From assembly GCA_022712775.1 (NCBI GenBank), contig JAFLJZ010000215.1, positions 1-6,484 of the forward strand: a DNA stretch of 6,484 nucleotides, in the 5' to 3' direction. Of this stretch, positions 1 to 5,663 are shown piece by piece (positions within the stretch are counted from its first letter, which is position 1; each line of letters begins with the position of its first letter). A program made the position numbers and the translations under genes. Under the pieces are notes generated by a model that was not told the DNA's origin, did not search any database, and saw only the letters and a program-made list of their open reading frames with translations. The DNA is from Sulfurimonas sp. (lineage in GTDB: Bacteria; Campylobacterota; Campylobacteria; Campylobacterales; Sulfurimonadaceae).

Positions 1-354
1 ATCCTAAGATGATTATGAAAAGATAGTAAACTAATTACTGATCTTTCTGCCCAAGAATTAAAATTCATTGGCTTTGTATTGCCACCAACTGCGTGAACGG
101 TTAGTGGACTTGTATAGTTATCTATTACTATAGGGAACTAATCAATTAAACTCAATAAAGTGTTTAATCTCTTAATCCAAAATAGAATAGACGGTTGTTG
201 TTTTTATTAGTTATTTCTAAGTAATATCTATCAACTGTTTAGTTAGTACTAATCAGTCTATTACTTGCTTAGTTTTCAATGATCTCAAACATTCTCTTGT
301 CTCTTCAACTCGAAGTGACCGTAACCTTTTAAACAAGGTGTCATTGTTTGTGGA
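1..354 (-). other. Probable rRNA operon leader transcript (16S gene would lie left of the window)
   Basis: This stretch has no supportable protein gene. It lies directly downstream, on the minus strand, of a consensus promoter at 360-388, so transcription should start near 354 and run off the left edge. Early in the leader is a boxA-like motif (271-284), of the kind found in rRNA leaders and spacers. Further on are AT-rich hairpins: arms 145-151 and 162-168 (7 pairs), and arms 113-118 and 127-132 (6 pairs). The start of 16S rRNA (the conserved GAGTTTGATCCTGG) is not present, so the rRNA gene itself is not shown. The rRNA identity is inferred from the promoter strength, the boxA-like motif, the length and the absence of coding. 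A tRNA operon is the alternative. Confidence 0.55.
271..284 (-). promoter_or_regulatory. boxA-like antitermination element in the leader
   Basis: On the minus strand this reads GATCATTGAAAACT, followed by AAGCAAG. It resembles the boxA motif of rRNA leaders and 16S-23S spacers (TGYTCTTTRA-type; in many bacteria TTCTTTGAAAACT), which recruits the NusB-NusE antitermination complex. It lies about 70 bases after the predicted transcription start, a usual place for boxA. Assignment is by motif resemblance only. Confidence 0.45.
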
Positions 355-359
355 TGGGA

Positions 360-388
360 ATTATAGGAGGTTTCATATTTTATGTCAA
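360..388 (-). promoter_or_regulatory. Consensus sigma-70 promoter, probably rRNA operon promoter
   Basis: On the minus strand the -35 hexamer is TTGACA (388 to 383) and the -10 hexamer is TATAAT (365 to 360), with exactly 17 bases between. Both hexamers match the sigma-70 consensus perfectly. The predicted start is near 354. Positions 389-440, just upstream on this strand, are strongly A/T-rich and could act as an UP element. Campylobacterota promoters normally lack a recognisable -35 box, so a perfect pair suggests a very strong stable-RNA promoter. Nothing on the minus strand of the window could be a protein product of this transcript. Confidence 0.75.
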
Positions 389-513
389 GGACTTTATAAA
401 AGAATTTACAAATTAACTCCAAAGTGTTTATAAAATTATCAATTTTACTTATTTTTCTTTTTAATCAACAGCTTTAGCTTATAATTGTTGCTATTTATTA
501 ACCCAGAATCATA

Positions 514-519
514 TATAAT
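514..519 (+). promoter_or_regulatory. -10 element of the BAX-inhibitor family gene
   Basis: A TATAAT hexamer inside a run of alternating A and T lies 30 bases before the ATG at 550. The predicted start is near 526 and the leader about 24 bases. No -35 box is evident, which is normal for Campylobacterota sigma-70 promoters. It is divergent from the strong promoter at 360-388, and the two -10 elements are about 150 bases apart. Confidence 0.5.
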
Positions 520-549
520 GTCATTTAATATACATTAAAGGAATTATAA

Positions 550-1248
550 ATGGGATTATATGATCGTGATTACGCAAGAGACAACTCTTTTGCTTATGAG
601 TCAGCTTCGAAAAGTGACTCACAAATTATATCTTTTGTTAAAGAAACATATAAGCTTTTTGCAGCTTCAATGATGGCTGGAGCAGTTGGGGCATATGTTG
701 GTGTGCCAATGGCAGCAACAATTCAGGCTTATTTTTGGCCACTATTTGCTTTAGAGATTGGTTTATTAATTGGCTTACATTTTATAAAACACAAGCCAGG
801 GATTAATCTTATGGTTATGTTTGGTTTCGTTTTTATGACAGGACTAATGCTTGCTCCTCTTTTAGCTCGAACACTTGGAATGGCTGGTGGTGCTTCCATT
901 ATTGGTAATGCTTTTGCTATGACGTCTGTTGTTTTTGGTGCTATGAGTTTTTATGCTATCAAAACTACAAAAGATTTTACTGGTTATGGAAAACCATTAA
1001 TGATTGCTCTTTTGGTAATCATCGGTTTTTCTATTATTAACATTTTTCTTGGCAATCCAATGTTTCATGTTATTATTTCTGGTGCTGTAGTTATTTTATT
1101 TAGCATACTAGTTATCTATGATACACAAAACATTATGAAAGGGGCTTATGAAACTCCTATTGATGGTGCTATTGCACTTTATTTAGATTTTTTAAATATC
1201 TTTACTGCGCTACTTCACTTATTTGGTATTTTTGGTAGAGATGACTAA
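550..1248 (+). CDS. BAX inhibitor-1 (BI-1)/YccA family inner-membrane protein
   Basis: A 232-residue integral membrane protein of the BI-1 (UPF0005, TMBIM) family. After a polar N-terminus of about 30 residues there are seven hydrophobic segments, at about 33-53, 60-78, 87-107, 118-136, 150-168, 172-190 and 207-226. The C-terminal signature is present: VIYDTQ with D191, and ALYLDFLNIF with D213. These two Asp correspond to the pair that forms the pH-sensing site of Bacillus YetJ, a calcium-leak channel. Length matches E. coli YccA (219) and YbhL (234). YccA is known to bind and modulate the FtsH protease. Which role applies here cannot be read from sequence. The ATG is preceded by AAAGGA at 537-542. 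It is a single gene, with its own promoter at 514-519 and a hairpin just after the stop. Confidence 0.93.
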   Translation: MGLYDRDYARDNSFAYESASKSDSQIISFVKETYKLFAASMMAGAVGAYVGVPMAATIQAYFWPLFALEIGLLIGLHFIKHKPGINLMVMFGFVFMTGLMLAPLLARTLGMAGGASIIGNAFAMTSVVFGAMSFYAIKTTKDFTGYGKPLMIALLVIIGFSIINIFLGNPMFHVIISGAVVILFSILVIYDTQNIMKGAYETPIDGAIALYLDFLNIFTALLHLFGIFGRDD

Positions 1249-1256
1249 AAGTACTT

Positions 1257-1281
1257 TATCCCCCGAACCTTTCGGGTGATA
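1257..1281. terminator. GC-rich hairpin after the BI-1 gene, possible terminator
   Basis: TATC, one mismatch and CCCGAA (1257-1267) pair with TTCGGG, the mismatch partner and GATA (1271-1281) around a 3-base loop. This gives ten pairs with one mismatch, starting 8 bases after the BI-1 stop codon. This is the expected place for a terminator, but no T-run follows on either strand, so classical intrinsic termination is uncertain. It may instead protect the 3' end of the mRNA. Confidence 0.4.
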
Positions 1282-1284
1282 GAT

Positions 1285-1352
1285 GTAAATATTTACCGCC
1301 TCAAATAAGGCGTACGTGTTATATGAAGATATCATGCGATATCGAGATAACA
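1285..1352. repeat. Further palindrome and hairpins in the convergent gap
   Basis: Three more dyads follow one another. GTAAATATTTAC at 1285-1296 is a perfect 12-base palindrome. CGCCT (1297-1301) pairs with AGGCG (1308-1312) across a 6-base loop. TGTTAT (1317-1322) pairs with ATAACA (1347-1352), enclosing GATATC (1328-1333) and GATATC (1338-1343) around an ATGC loop. The gap lies between the 3' ends of two converging genes. No T-tract follows any of them. They may form a bidirectional transcription barrier or a structured RNA. The dyads are directly visible; the function is not. Confidence 0.5.
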
Positions 1353-1383
1353 ACAAACAGCTTCCTTACAATATTTTATAAAT

Positions 1384-2070
1384 TTAGCGAGAATGAATAA
1401 AAACAACCTCAAATTCAAGATAGTTTAATGGATACTCTTTCATTAGTTTTTTCGTTTGCTTATATGTTAAAACATTGCGAGAAGCACTTACTCCACTTTT
1501 TTTAATATATCTAAACATCTCCCGTACAGAATCAAATGCTAACTTATATTGTACTACCTCAACGTTTACTTTAAAATATTTGTCTGCGTACTCTTGAATT
1601 TTTTGAGCACTCAATAATAATGGTTCAAGACTAGCCGTTTGATTTAATGTTTTAAAGGTTCCAGAAGTAAATATTGCTAAAGAGATAGGTGCATTAAAAC
1701 CTTGTATTTTTTTAAATGCAAATTCTAGTTCTTCAGCCCATTGCAGAGCTGAGGCTGAGAATATATAATCATATTGATGCGTACTAAGATTCTCAAAAAG
1801 CATAGCATCATTAAAGTCACCATAGATACATTCTATATTTTTTGATTTTGGATGTAACTCTAACATACCTGGAGCAAAGTCCACTCCAGTAAAATGTTTT
1901 GGTTTCCAATCTAGGGCCTTGTATAGTGCTCCACTTCCACAACCTAAATCTAAAATATTTTGTGGTTTATCCCTAAGTTTTGATAATAGTTTTTTTATAA
2001 CCTTATTTTGAATACTGTTAAAAAAATCGTAATTTGATGCATATTTAGAAAATTCAGAGCTTATTTTCAT
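1384..2070 (-). CDS. bioC: SAM-dependent methyltransferase, probably malonyl-ACP O-methyltransferase BioC
   Basis: A 228-residue class I methyltransferase. Motif I, ILDLGCGSG, is at 39-47; the acidic residue after strand 2 is D64; GD at 84-85 and SALQW at 107-111 follow. The N-terminus (FSKYASNYD...IQ, residues 7-21) and the ALQW motif match BioC, which methylates the free carboxyl of malonyl-ACP so that fatty acid synthesis can build the pimelate moiety of biotin. GTFKTLNQ (137-144) matches the BioC stretch after the Rossmann core. Length fits the short Campylobacterota BioC proteins. The ATG overlaps the znuB stop as ATGA (2067-2070). No good ribosome binding site is visible, so translation is probably coupled to znuB. 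It is the last gene of the zinc-uptake operon; no other biotin gene is in the window. A related small-molecule methyltransferase is possible. Confidence 0.68.
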   Translation of the reverse strand: MKISSEFSKYASNYDFFNSIQNKVIKKLLSKLRDKPQNILDLGCGSGALYKALDWKPKHFTGVDFAPGMLELHPKSKNIECIYGDFNDAMLFENLSTHQYDYIFSASALQWAEELEFAFKKIQGFNAPISLAIFTSGTFKTLNQTASLEPLLLSAQKIQEYADKYFKVNVEVVQYKLAFDSVREMFRYIKKSGVSASRNVLTYKQTKKLMKEYPLNYLEFEVVFIHSR

Positions 2071-2864
2071 TTTCTATTTATTATCAAAGAGATGATAAAA
2101 ATCACTAAAACACTTAAAACAATAGTTGCACCTGAAGGTAGAGAAAAATAAAAAGACACTGTCATACCAGATATAACACTAAACATCGCGATAACTAAAG
2201 AAAGAAAAGATGTTTGTAAAAATCCAACTCTAAACTGCAGGGCTGCTACAGTTGGAATCACCATTAACGCGCCAATAAGTAAGGTTCCTATAACTCTAAT
2301 AGATAAAGCAATAATAATAGCGACTATCGTTACAAGAAGATAATTTAATAACTTAACCTTTATGCCGCTAACCTTTGCAACCTCTTCATCATATGCAATA
2401 AAATAAAATTCTTTTGAAAAAGTTAATAATAATGCTAAAGCTACAATTCCAAAAAGAAAAATAGTAGTGATATCCTGGTTACTTACAGAAAGTATAGAAC
2501 CAAATAAATAAGAAAATAACGAACTGTTAAATTCTCCCCCTATTGATACAATAATCACAGCTATTGCCAAAGAACCAGATAAAAGAATAGCTAATATAGC
2601 ATCAGAGTACAAAGAAAAAGTACTTCTGAGGTATTCTATAAGCCAAGCGGCGAGTACAGACACAATAACAGCCATCCATAAAGGATTATATCCTGCAACA
2701 AGCCCAACTGCAACTCCAACCAAGGCAGAATGTGCGAGTGTTTCACTTATCATTGAGTAACGCCGAAGAACTACAAAGGTTCCACTAACGGATGCTAGCA
2801 TTGCGATAAGTATTCCAGCTAAAAAAGCTCTTTGCATAAATTCATATTCTAAAACTTCAAACAT
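2067..2864 (-). CDS. znuB: Zinc ABC transporter, membrane permease ZnuB
   Basis: A 265-residue permease of the ABC-3 family (zinc and manganese importers). It forms the transmembrane channel with ZnuC on the cytoplasmic side and ZnuA outside. Hydrophobic helices run along most of its length. Family motifs are visible: SETLAHSAL (40-48), FSYLFGSIL (117-125), the cytoplasmic coupling segment YDEEVAKVSGI (158-168), GTLLIGALMVIPTVAA (193-208) and SGATIVL (244-250). Length is normal for ZnuB (about 260). The ATG at 2864 lies one base after the znuC stop. A second Met at residue 10 is possible, but the residues before it match family N-termini, so the first is preferred. The stop overlaps the methyltransferase start by 4 bases. 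Zinc rather than manganese is inferred mainly from the partner ZnuA. Confidence 0.92.
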   Translation of the reverse strand: MFEVLEYEFMQRAFLAGILIAMLASVSGTFVVLRRYSMISETLAHSALVGVAVGLVAGYNPLWMAVIVSVLAAWLIEYLRSTFSLYSDAILAILLSGSLAIAVIIVSIGGEFNSSLFSYLFGSILSVSNQDITTIFLFGIVALALLLTFSKEFYFIAYDEEVAKVSGIKVKLLNYLLVTIVAIIIALSIRVIGTLLIGALMVIPTVAALQFRVGFLQTSFLSLVIAMFSVISGMTVSFYFSLPSGATIVLSVLVIFIISLIINRK

Positions 2865-2865
2865 A

Positions 2866-3636
2866 CTAATGCTCGTGCTTATGGTTATGAACTAAATGTG
2901 CAGATATTCCATAAAGTTCGCTCATTTCTTGACAAGATAGAGCCTCTTTTGGATCATTGCATATTGTAGCTTTTTGATTTATAGTAAAAAGTCTACCAAT
3001 ATCATCTGCAATTACACCAATATCATGCGTAATGAAAACAATAGTTATATTTTCTTCTTTATTAAGCTTTGAAAGAAGAGCGTAAAACTTTTTTTGTGAA
3101 AGCACATCTACCCCAGTGTTAGGTTCATCTAAAATCAATATTTCTGGCTTTGAGGCTAATGCACGTGCTATCATTACTCTTTGTCTTTGTCCACCGGAGA
3201 GTGCCCCAACCATTCTATCTTTGAGATTTAAAATATCCATTTTTTGCATTGCATCATATACAGCTTCTTTATCTTCGTCACTTTCTTTAGTAAAGAAACC
3301 TCGCTTTGAAGTTCTCCCCATTTTTACAATGTCTAAGGCTGTTGCTGGAAAGTTTTTATCAACAAGAGAAGCACGTTGAGGAACAAAACCTATTTTGTCC
3401 CATTCTTTAAAATTTTTTATTTTTTTACCAAAGATTTTAATATCTCCATCTGTTTTCTTTTCAAGTCCAAGCAATATCCGAATGAGTGTAGTTTTTCCAC
3501 CCCCATTTGGACCTATAATCGCAATATATTCTGAATGAAATATCTCTAAAGATATGTGAGATAAAATAGTGTGCTCTCCAACGCTAAAGCTTAAGTTTTT
3601 AACATCGAAGATTGGTACCTTGAAGTTTACTGGCAA
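2866..3636 (-). CDS. znuC: Zinc ABC transporter, ATP-binding protein ZnuC (TTG start)
   Basis: A 256-residue ABC ATPase that powers the ZnuB channel. All core motifs are intact: Walker A GPNGGGKTT (42-50), Q-loop Q87 in FVPQR, signature LSGGQ (146-150), Walker B ILILDEP (166-172) and switch H204 in FITHD. The C-terminus is His-rich (HLVHNHKHEH, 247-256), as in some zinc-handling proteins. The start is TTG at 3636, inside the last codons of znuA (10-base overlap). A GAGG ribosome binding site lies 7 bases before it (3644-3647). No ATG or GTG is available before residue 106, which would lose Walker A, so TTG is well supported. ATPase of a manganese importer (MntB type) is the alternative; its neighbours point to zinc. 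Confidence 0.92.
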   Translation of the reverse strand: MPVNFKVPIFDVKNLSFSVGEHTILSHISLEIFHSEYIAIIGPNGGGKTTLIRILLGLEKKTDGDIKIFGKKIKNFKEWDKIGFVPQRASLVDKNFPATALDIVKMGRTSKRGFFTKESDEDKEAVYDAMQKMDILNLKDRMVGALSGGQRQRVMIARALASKPEILILDEPNTGVDVLSQKKFYALLSKLNKEENITIVFITHDIGVIADDIGRLFTINQKATICNDPKEALSCQEMSELYGISAHLVHNHKHEH

Positions 3637-4565
3637 ATAAGTGCCTCGGAGAGTTTATCAAGATTACTCATCATAATACTCTCATATGTAGCATTATTTT
3701 TAGCATCGTCCTTTGTGATATTTCCAATAGGATGTAAGCTATCTAGTTTTACATTTGCTTGCTCTGCTACACTTTTCATAGACTTGTTACTTGTAAAATT
3801 TTCAAAAAATACAACGGATACATTATGTGCCTTAATGTCTTCTATTATTCTAATAATATCTCTCGGTGATGATTCTGCATCTGGAGAGAGTCCTGTTAGT
3901 GACTTAACATTAAAATTATATTTTCTTGAAAGATATGAAAAAGCATTATGACTCGTTACAATAGTATCAAGTCTACACATACTTAATTTTTGTTTGTATG
4001 AATCATCAAGTTTGACTAACATCTTTAAGTATTTATCTCTATTTTCAAGGTAACGCAACTTATATTGTGGTTGAATCGCTATAAACTCATACGTAATAAT
4101 ATCCGTCGCTCTTTTCATGTTTTCTATATCTAGCCAAATATGTGGATCTAAAGTAGAGTGTGCACATTGATGATCATGGTGAGCATGTGTATCAAATTCA
4201 TTATCATCAAGACTTCTAATTCTAATGTAATTACCAATTCCAACTGCTCTATTTTTAAAATCAAAAGAAGTCAGCCAAGGCTCTAAGCCCGCTCCATTGT
4301 ATACAACTAAATGACTTTGTTCTACTTTTGCCATAGTTTTTGGTGTAGGCTCGTACGAATGAATATCAACTCCAGTAGGAATGATTTTAACTAGTTCAAA
4401 TGTATCTTCGGATATATGTTGTGCTATATCATAAAGAACAAAGGTGCTTAGCGTAACGATTTTTTTCGTGCTAGTCTCTTCTTGAGAATCTTCTTTTAGT
4501 ACAAATATTTGCAAGAGAAATAAGGCAATAACAGCGATAAATATAATAATTCTGTAGTCTTTCAT
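3627..4565 (-). CDS. znuA: Zinc ABC transporter, periplasmic metal-binding protein ZnuA
   Basis: A 312-residue cluster A-I (ZinT/ZnuA/TroA-fold) solute-binding protein that captures metal in the periplasm and hands it to ZnuB. Residues 6-22 are a hydrophobic signal or anchor. No lipobox Cys is seen, so it may be cleaved or stay tethered. Metal-ligand positions are H69 (DIHSYEPT), H142 (LDPHIW) and H206 (TSHNAF). The fourth site, often Asp or Glu, reads LHPIGN with H278. A His-rich loop (H127, H129, H130, H132, H136, plus C134) sits before H142. Such loops mark zinc rather than manganese binders. Length is typical. It is first in the operon, its stop overlapping the znuC start. The ATG at 4565 follows a weak ribosome binding site. 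The inverted repeat at 4586-4635 lies in its leader. Confidence 0.93.
   Translation of the reverse strand: MKDYRIIIFIAVIALFLLQIFVLKEDSQEETSTKKIVTLSTFVLYDIAQHISEDTFELVKIIPTGVDIHSYEPTPKTMAKVEQSHLVVYNGAGLEPWLTSFDFKNRAVGIGNYIRIRSLDDNEFDTHAHHDHQCAHSTLDPHIWLDIENMKRATDIITYEFIAIQPQYKLRYLENRDKYLKMLVKLDDSYKQKLSMCRLDTIVTSHNAFSYLSRKYNFNVKSLTGLSPDAESSPRDIIRIIEDIKAHNVSVVFFENFTSNKSMKSVAEQANVKLDSLHPIGNITKDDAKNNATYESIMMSNLDKLSEALICQ
3644..3647 (-). promoter_or_regulatory. Ribosome binding site that fixes the TTG start of znuC
   Basis: On the minus strand GAGG lies 7 bases upstream of the TTG at 3636, within the 3' end of znuA. It is the only feature deciding the znuC start, since no ATG or GTG is usable. Confidence 0.6.
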
Positions 4566-4585
4566 TCATATAGTCCAAGTTATAA

Positions 4586-4635
4586 GTAAGAGAAGATAAA
4601 TACTGTTTTCAATGGAGTTATTTATGTTCTCTTAC
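4586..4635. repeat. 17-base inverted repeat upstream of znuA
   Basis: Arms 4586-4602 and 4619-4635 are complementary at 16 of 17 positions (the mismatch is 4595 against 4626) around a 16-base centre. On the minus strand the repeat lies between the predicted znuA -10 element (4649-4654) and the ATG (4565), so it would fold as a hairpin in the znuA leader RNA or act as a dyad operator just after the start site. No T-run follows, so it is not a classical terminator. A Zur-type zinc repressor site is an attractive guess, but I do not recognise the sequence as a known box. Confidence 0.7.
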
Positions 4636-4648
4636 GTTAGTTTTTAAA

Positions 4649-4654
4649 ATTATA
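4649..4654 (-). promoter_or_regulatory. Predicted -10 element of the znuACB-bioC operon
   Basis: The minus strand reads GATATAATTTT, a Campylobacter-type extended -10 (TATAAT, 4654 to 4649), with A/T-rich sequence upstream and no -35 box. The start would be near 4642, giving a leader of about 77 bases that contains the whole inverted repeat. A weaker TATAAC at 4579-4584 would leave a leader of under 10 bases and is less likely. Confidence 0.5.
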
Positions 4655-4677
4655 TCTTAATCTTACTATTATTTAGA

Positions 4678-4683
4678 TATAAT
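4678..4683 (+). promoter_or_regulatory. Predicted -10 element of the secG-frr-pyrE operon
   Basis: TTTAGATATAATT on the plus strand is an extended -10 element (TATAAT at 4678-4683), 30 bases before the secG ATG. The start would be near 4690. It lies about 24 bases from, and divergent to, the znuA -10 element, so RNA polymerase bound at one would hinder the other. Confidence 0.6.
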
Positions 4684-4712
4684 TCGCCACTTTTATATTC
4701 AGGAATTTATAT

Positions 4713-5060
4713 ATGACAACTAGTTTTTTACTTATTGTTCAAATAGTATTAGTTATTATTTTAGTAATAGCCGTATTATTACAAAAAAGCTCAAGCATCG
4801 GGCTTGGTGCATATAGTGGCTCAAATGAGTCTGTGTTTGGTGCCAAAGGCCCAGGAAATTTTTTAGCAAAGGTTACGTTTACAATCGGATTTTTATTTGT
4901 TCTAAATACACTTACTTTAGGCTATTTATATTCTCAAGCAAATCAAGCATCTGTTCTTGATGACATGATTGAGAGTACAAATATTGTTGCACCAACTGCT
5001 GTTATGACAGTTGAAACGACAACTACAGAAGTTATACCAGAAACAAACACTTCAAAATAG
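4713..5060 (+). CDS. secG: Preprotein translocase subunit SecG
   Basis: A 115-residue inner-membrane protein, the small accessory subunit of the SecYEG translocon that helps SecA-driven export. There are two hydrophobic helices, at about 4-23 and 52-73. They are joined by the conserved loop LLQKSSSIGLGA (22-33), with FGAKGPGNFLAKVT (42-55) leading into helix 2. The C-terminal tail, from about 76, is polar and rich in Thr and Glu, and looks poorly conserved. The ATG follows AGGA at 4701-4704. It is the first gene of an operon with frr and pyrE, an order also seen in Campylobacter jejuni (from memory). A stem-loop covers its stop codon. Confidence 0.93.
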   Translation: MTTSFLLIVQIVLVIILVIAVLLQKSSSIGLGAYSGSNESVFGAKGPGNFLAKVTFTIGFLFVLNTLTLGYLYSQANQASVLDDMIESTNIVAPTAVMTVETTTTEVIPETNTSK

Positions 5061-5078
5061 TTGCATTTTTGCAACTAT
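5057..5078 (+). other. Stem-loop covering the secG stop codon
   Basis: ATAGTTGCA (5057-5065) pairs perfectly with TGCAACTAT (5070-5078) around a TTTT loop: nine pairs with the TAG stop inside the 5' arm. No T-run follows, and the frr ribosome binding site (5093-5098) lies 14 bases beyond. It could be a weak attenuator, a processing site or an mRNA stabiliser that sets the ratio of SecG to downstream products. Confidence 0.55.
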
Positions 5079-5103
5079 GCGCAATTATATTCAAGGAAAA
5101 TCA

Positions 5104-5661
5104 ATGCTAAACGAAATAAATACTGCCTGTGAAACAAAAATGCAATCAAGCATAGAACATATGCAAAGAGATTTTAAAACACTACGAACAGGAAAGGTTA
5201 CAACTTCTGTTTTAGACAATATAAAAATTGACTACTATGGTACACCAACTCCTCTTGATCAAATTGGTTCTGTTATAGCGGTAGATGCTACAACTATTGT
5301 TGTTAATCCTTGGGAAAAAAATCTTTTAGCTGATGTTGAATCTGCTATCTCTGCTGGAAATGTTGGAGCAACTCCAACTAATGATGGCGATCTAATCAAA
5401 TTATTTTTTCCAGCAATGACAGTTGAACAACGTAAAGAATCTGTAAAACAGATGAAAGGTATGTGTGAAAATGCAAAAGTTTCTCTAAGAAATGATAGAA
5501 AACACTCCAATGACCAAATAAAAAAACTTGAAAAAGATAAAGAAATCACAACTGATGAATCAAAAGCAGCACAAGATTCTATTCAAAAAGTAACAGATAA
5601 ATTTACAGCAATGATTGATAGTATTCAAAAAGAAAAAGAAGTAGAAATACTAAAGGTTTAG
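5104..5661 (+). CDS. frr: Ribosome recycling factor
   Basis: A 185-residue cytoplasmic protein that, with EF-G, splits the post-termination ribosome and frees it for a new round. Length equals the family standard (185). Domain I, the three-helix bundle, is formed by about 1-30 and 105-185; domain II by about 31-104. The core motif [11 protein letters not shown] (127-137) carries R129 and R132, which match the functional arginines of E. coli RRF, and KLEKDKEIT (141-149) is typical. The ATG at 5104 is chosen because the N-terminus ([13 protein letters not shown]) matches the family and AAGGAA (5093-5098) precedes it by 5 bases. The frame stays open back to 5011, but that extension overlaps secG. 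The stop is 2 bases before pyrE. Confidence 0.96.
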   Translation: MLNEINTACETKMQSSIEHMQRDFKTLRTGKVTTSVLDNIKIDYYGTPTPLDQIGSVIAVDATTIVVNPWEKNLLADVESAISAGNVGATPTNDGDLIKLFFPAMTVEQRKESVKQMKGMCENAKVSLRNDRKHSNDQIKKLEKDKEITTDESKAAQDSIQKVTDKFTAMIDSIQKEKEVEILKV

Positions 5662-5663
5662 TC

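Noticed and set aside
1..137. Open minus-strand frame running off the left edge, with an ATG at 66-68
   Set aside because: There is no start codon other than the ATG, no good ribosome binding site, and no family I recognise. The region is better explained as the untranslated leader of the transcript from the promoter at 360-388.
240..330. Short stretches resembling 23S or 16S rRNA 3' ends (such as TAGTACTAAT and CGAAGTGACCGTAAC on the plus strand)
   Set aside because: The surrounding conserved rRNA sequence is absent and the matches are short. The opposite strand reads well as a promoter and leader instead.
1317..1352. Integron attC-like site (GTTAT...ATAAC ends around a hairpin)
   Set aside because: The core sites do not match the R-box consensus, and there is no integrase or cassette-like gene; it is better described as a plain nested hairpin.
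3116..3379. Plus-strand open frame inside znuC
   Set aside because: It is the reverse-strand shadow of a well-supported ATPase gene, and its predicted product has no recognisable family features.
3715..3951. Plus-strand open frame inside znuA
   Set aside because: It is a shadow of znuA, with no ribosome binding site or recognisable motif.
5086..5091. TATATT as a -10 element for frr alone
   Set aside because: It would place the start almost on the ribosome binding site, leaving too short a leader. Operon transcription from 4678-4683 suffices.
5011..5103. N-terminal extension of frr to an ATG at 5011
   Set aside because: It overlaps secG in another frame, is not part of the RRF family, and lacks the good ribosome binding site found before the ATG at 5104.
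5259..5549. Minus-strand open frame inside frr
   Set aside because: It is a shadow of frr, with low-complexity hydrophobic composition typical of antisense frames.
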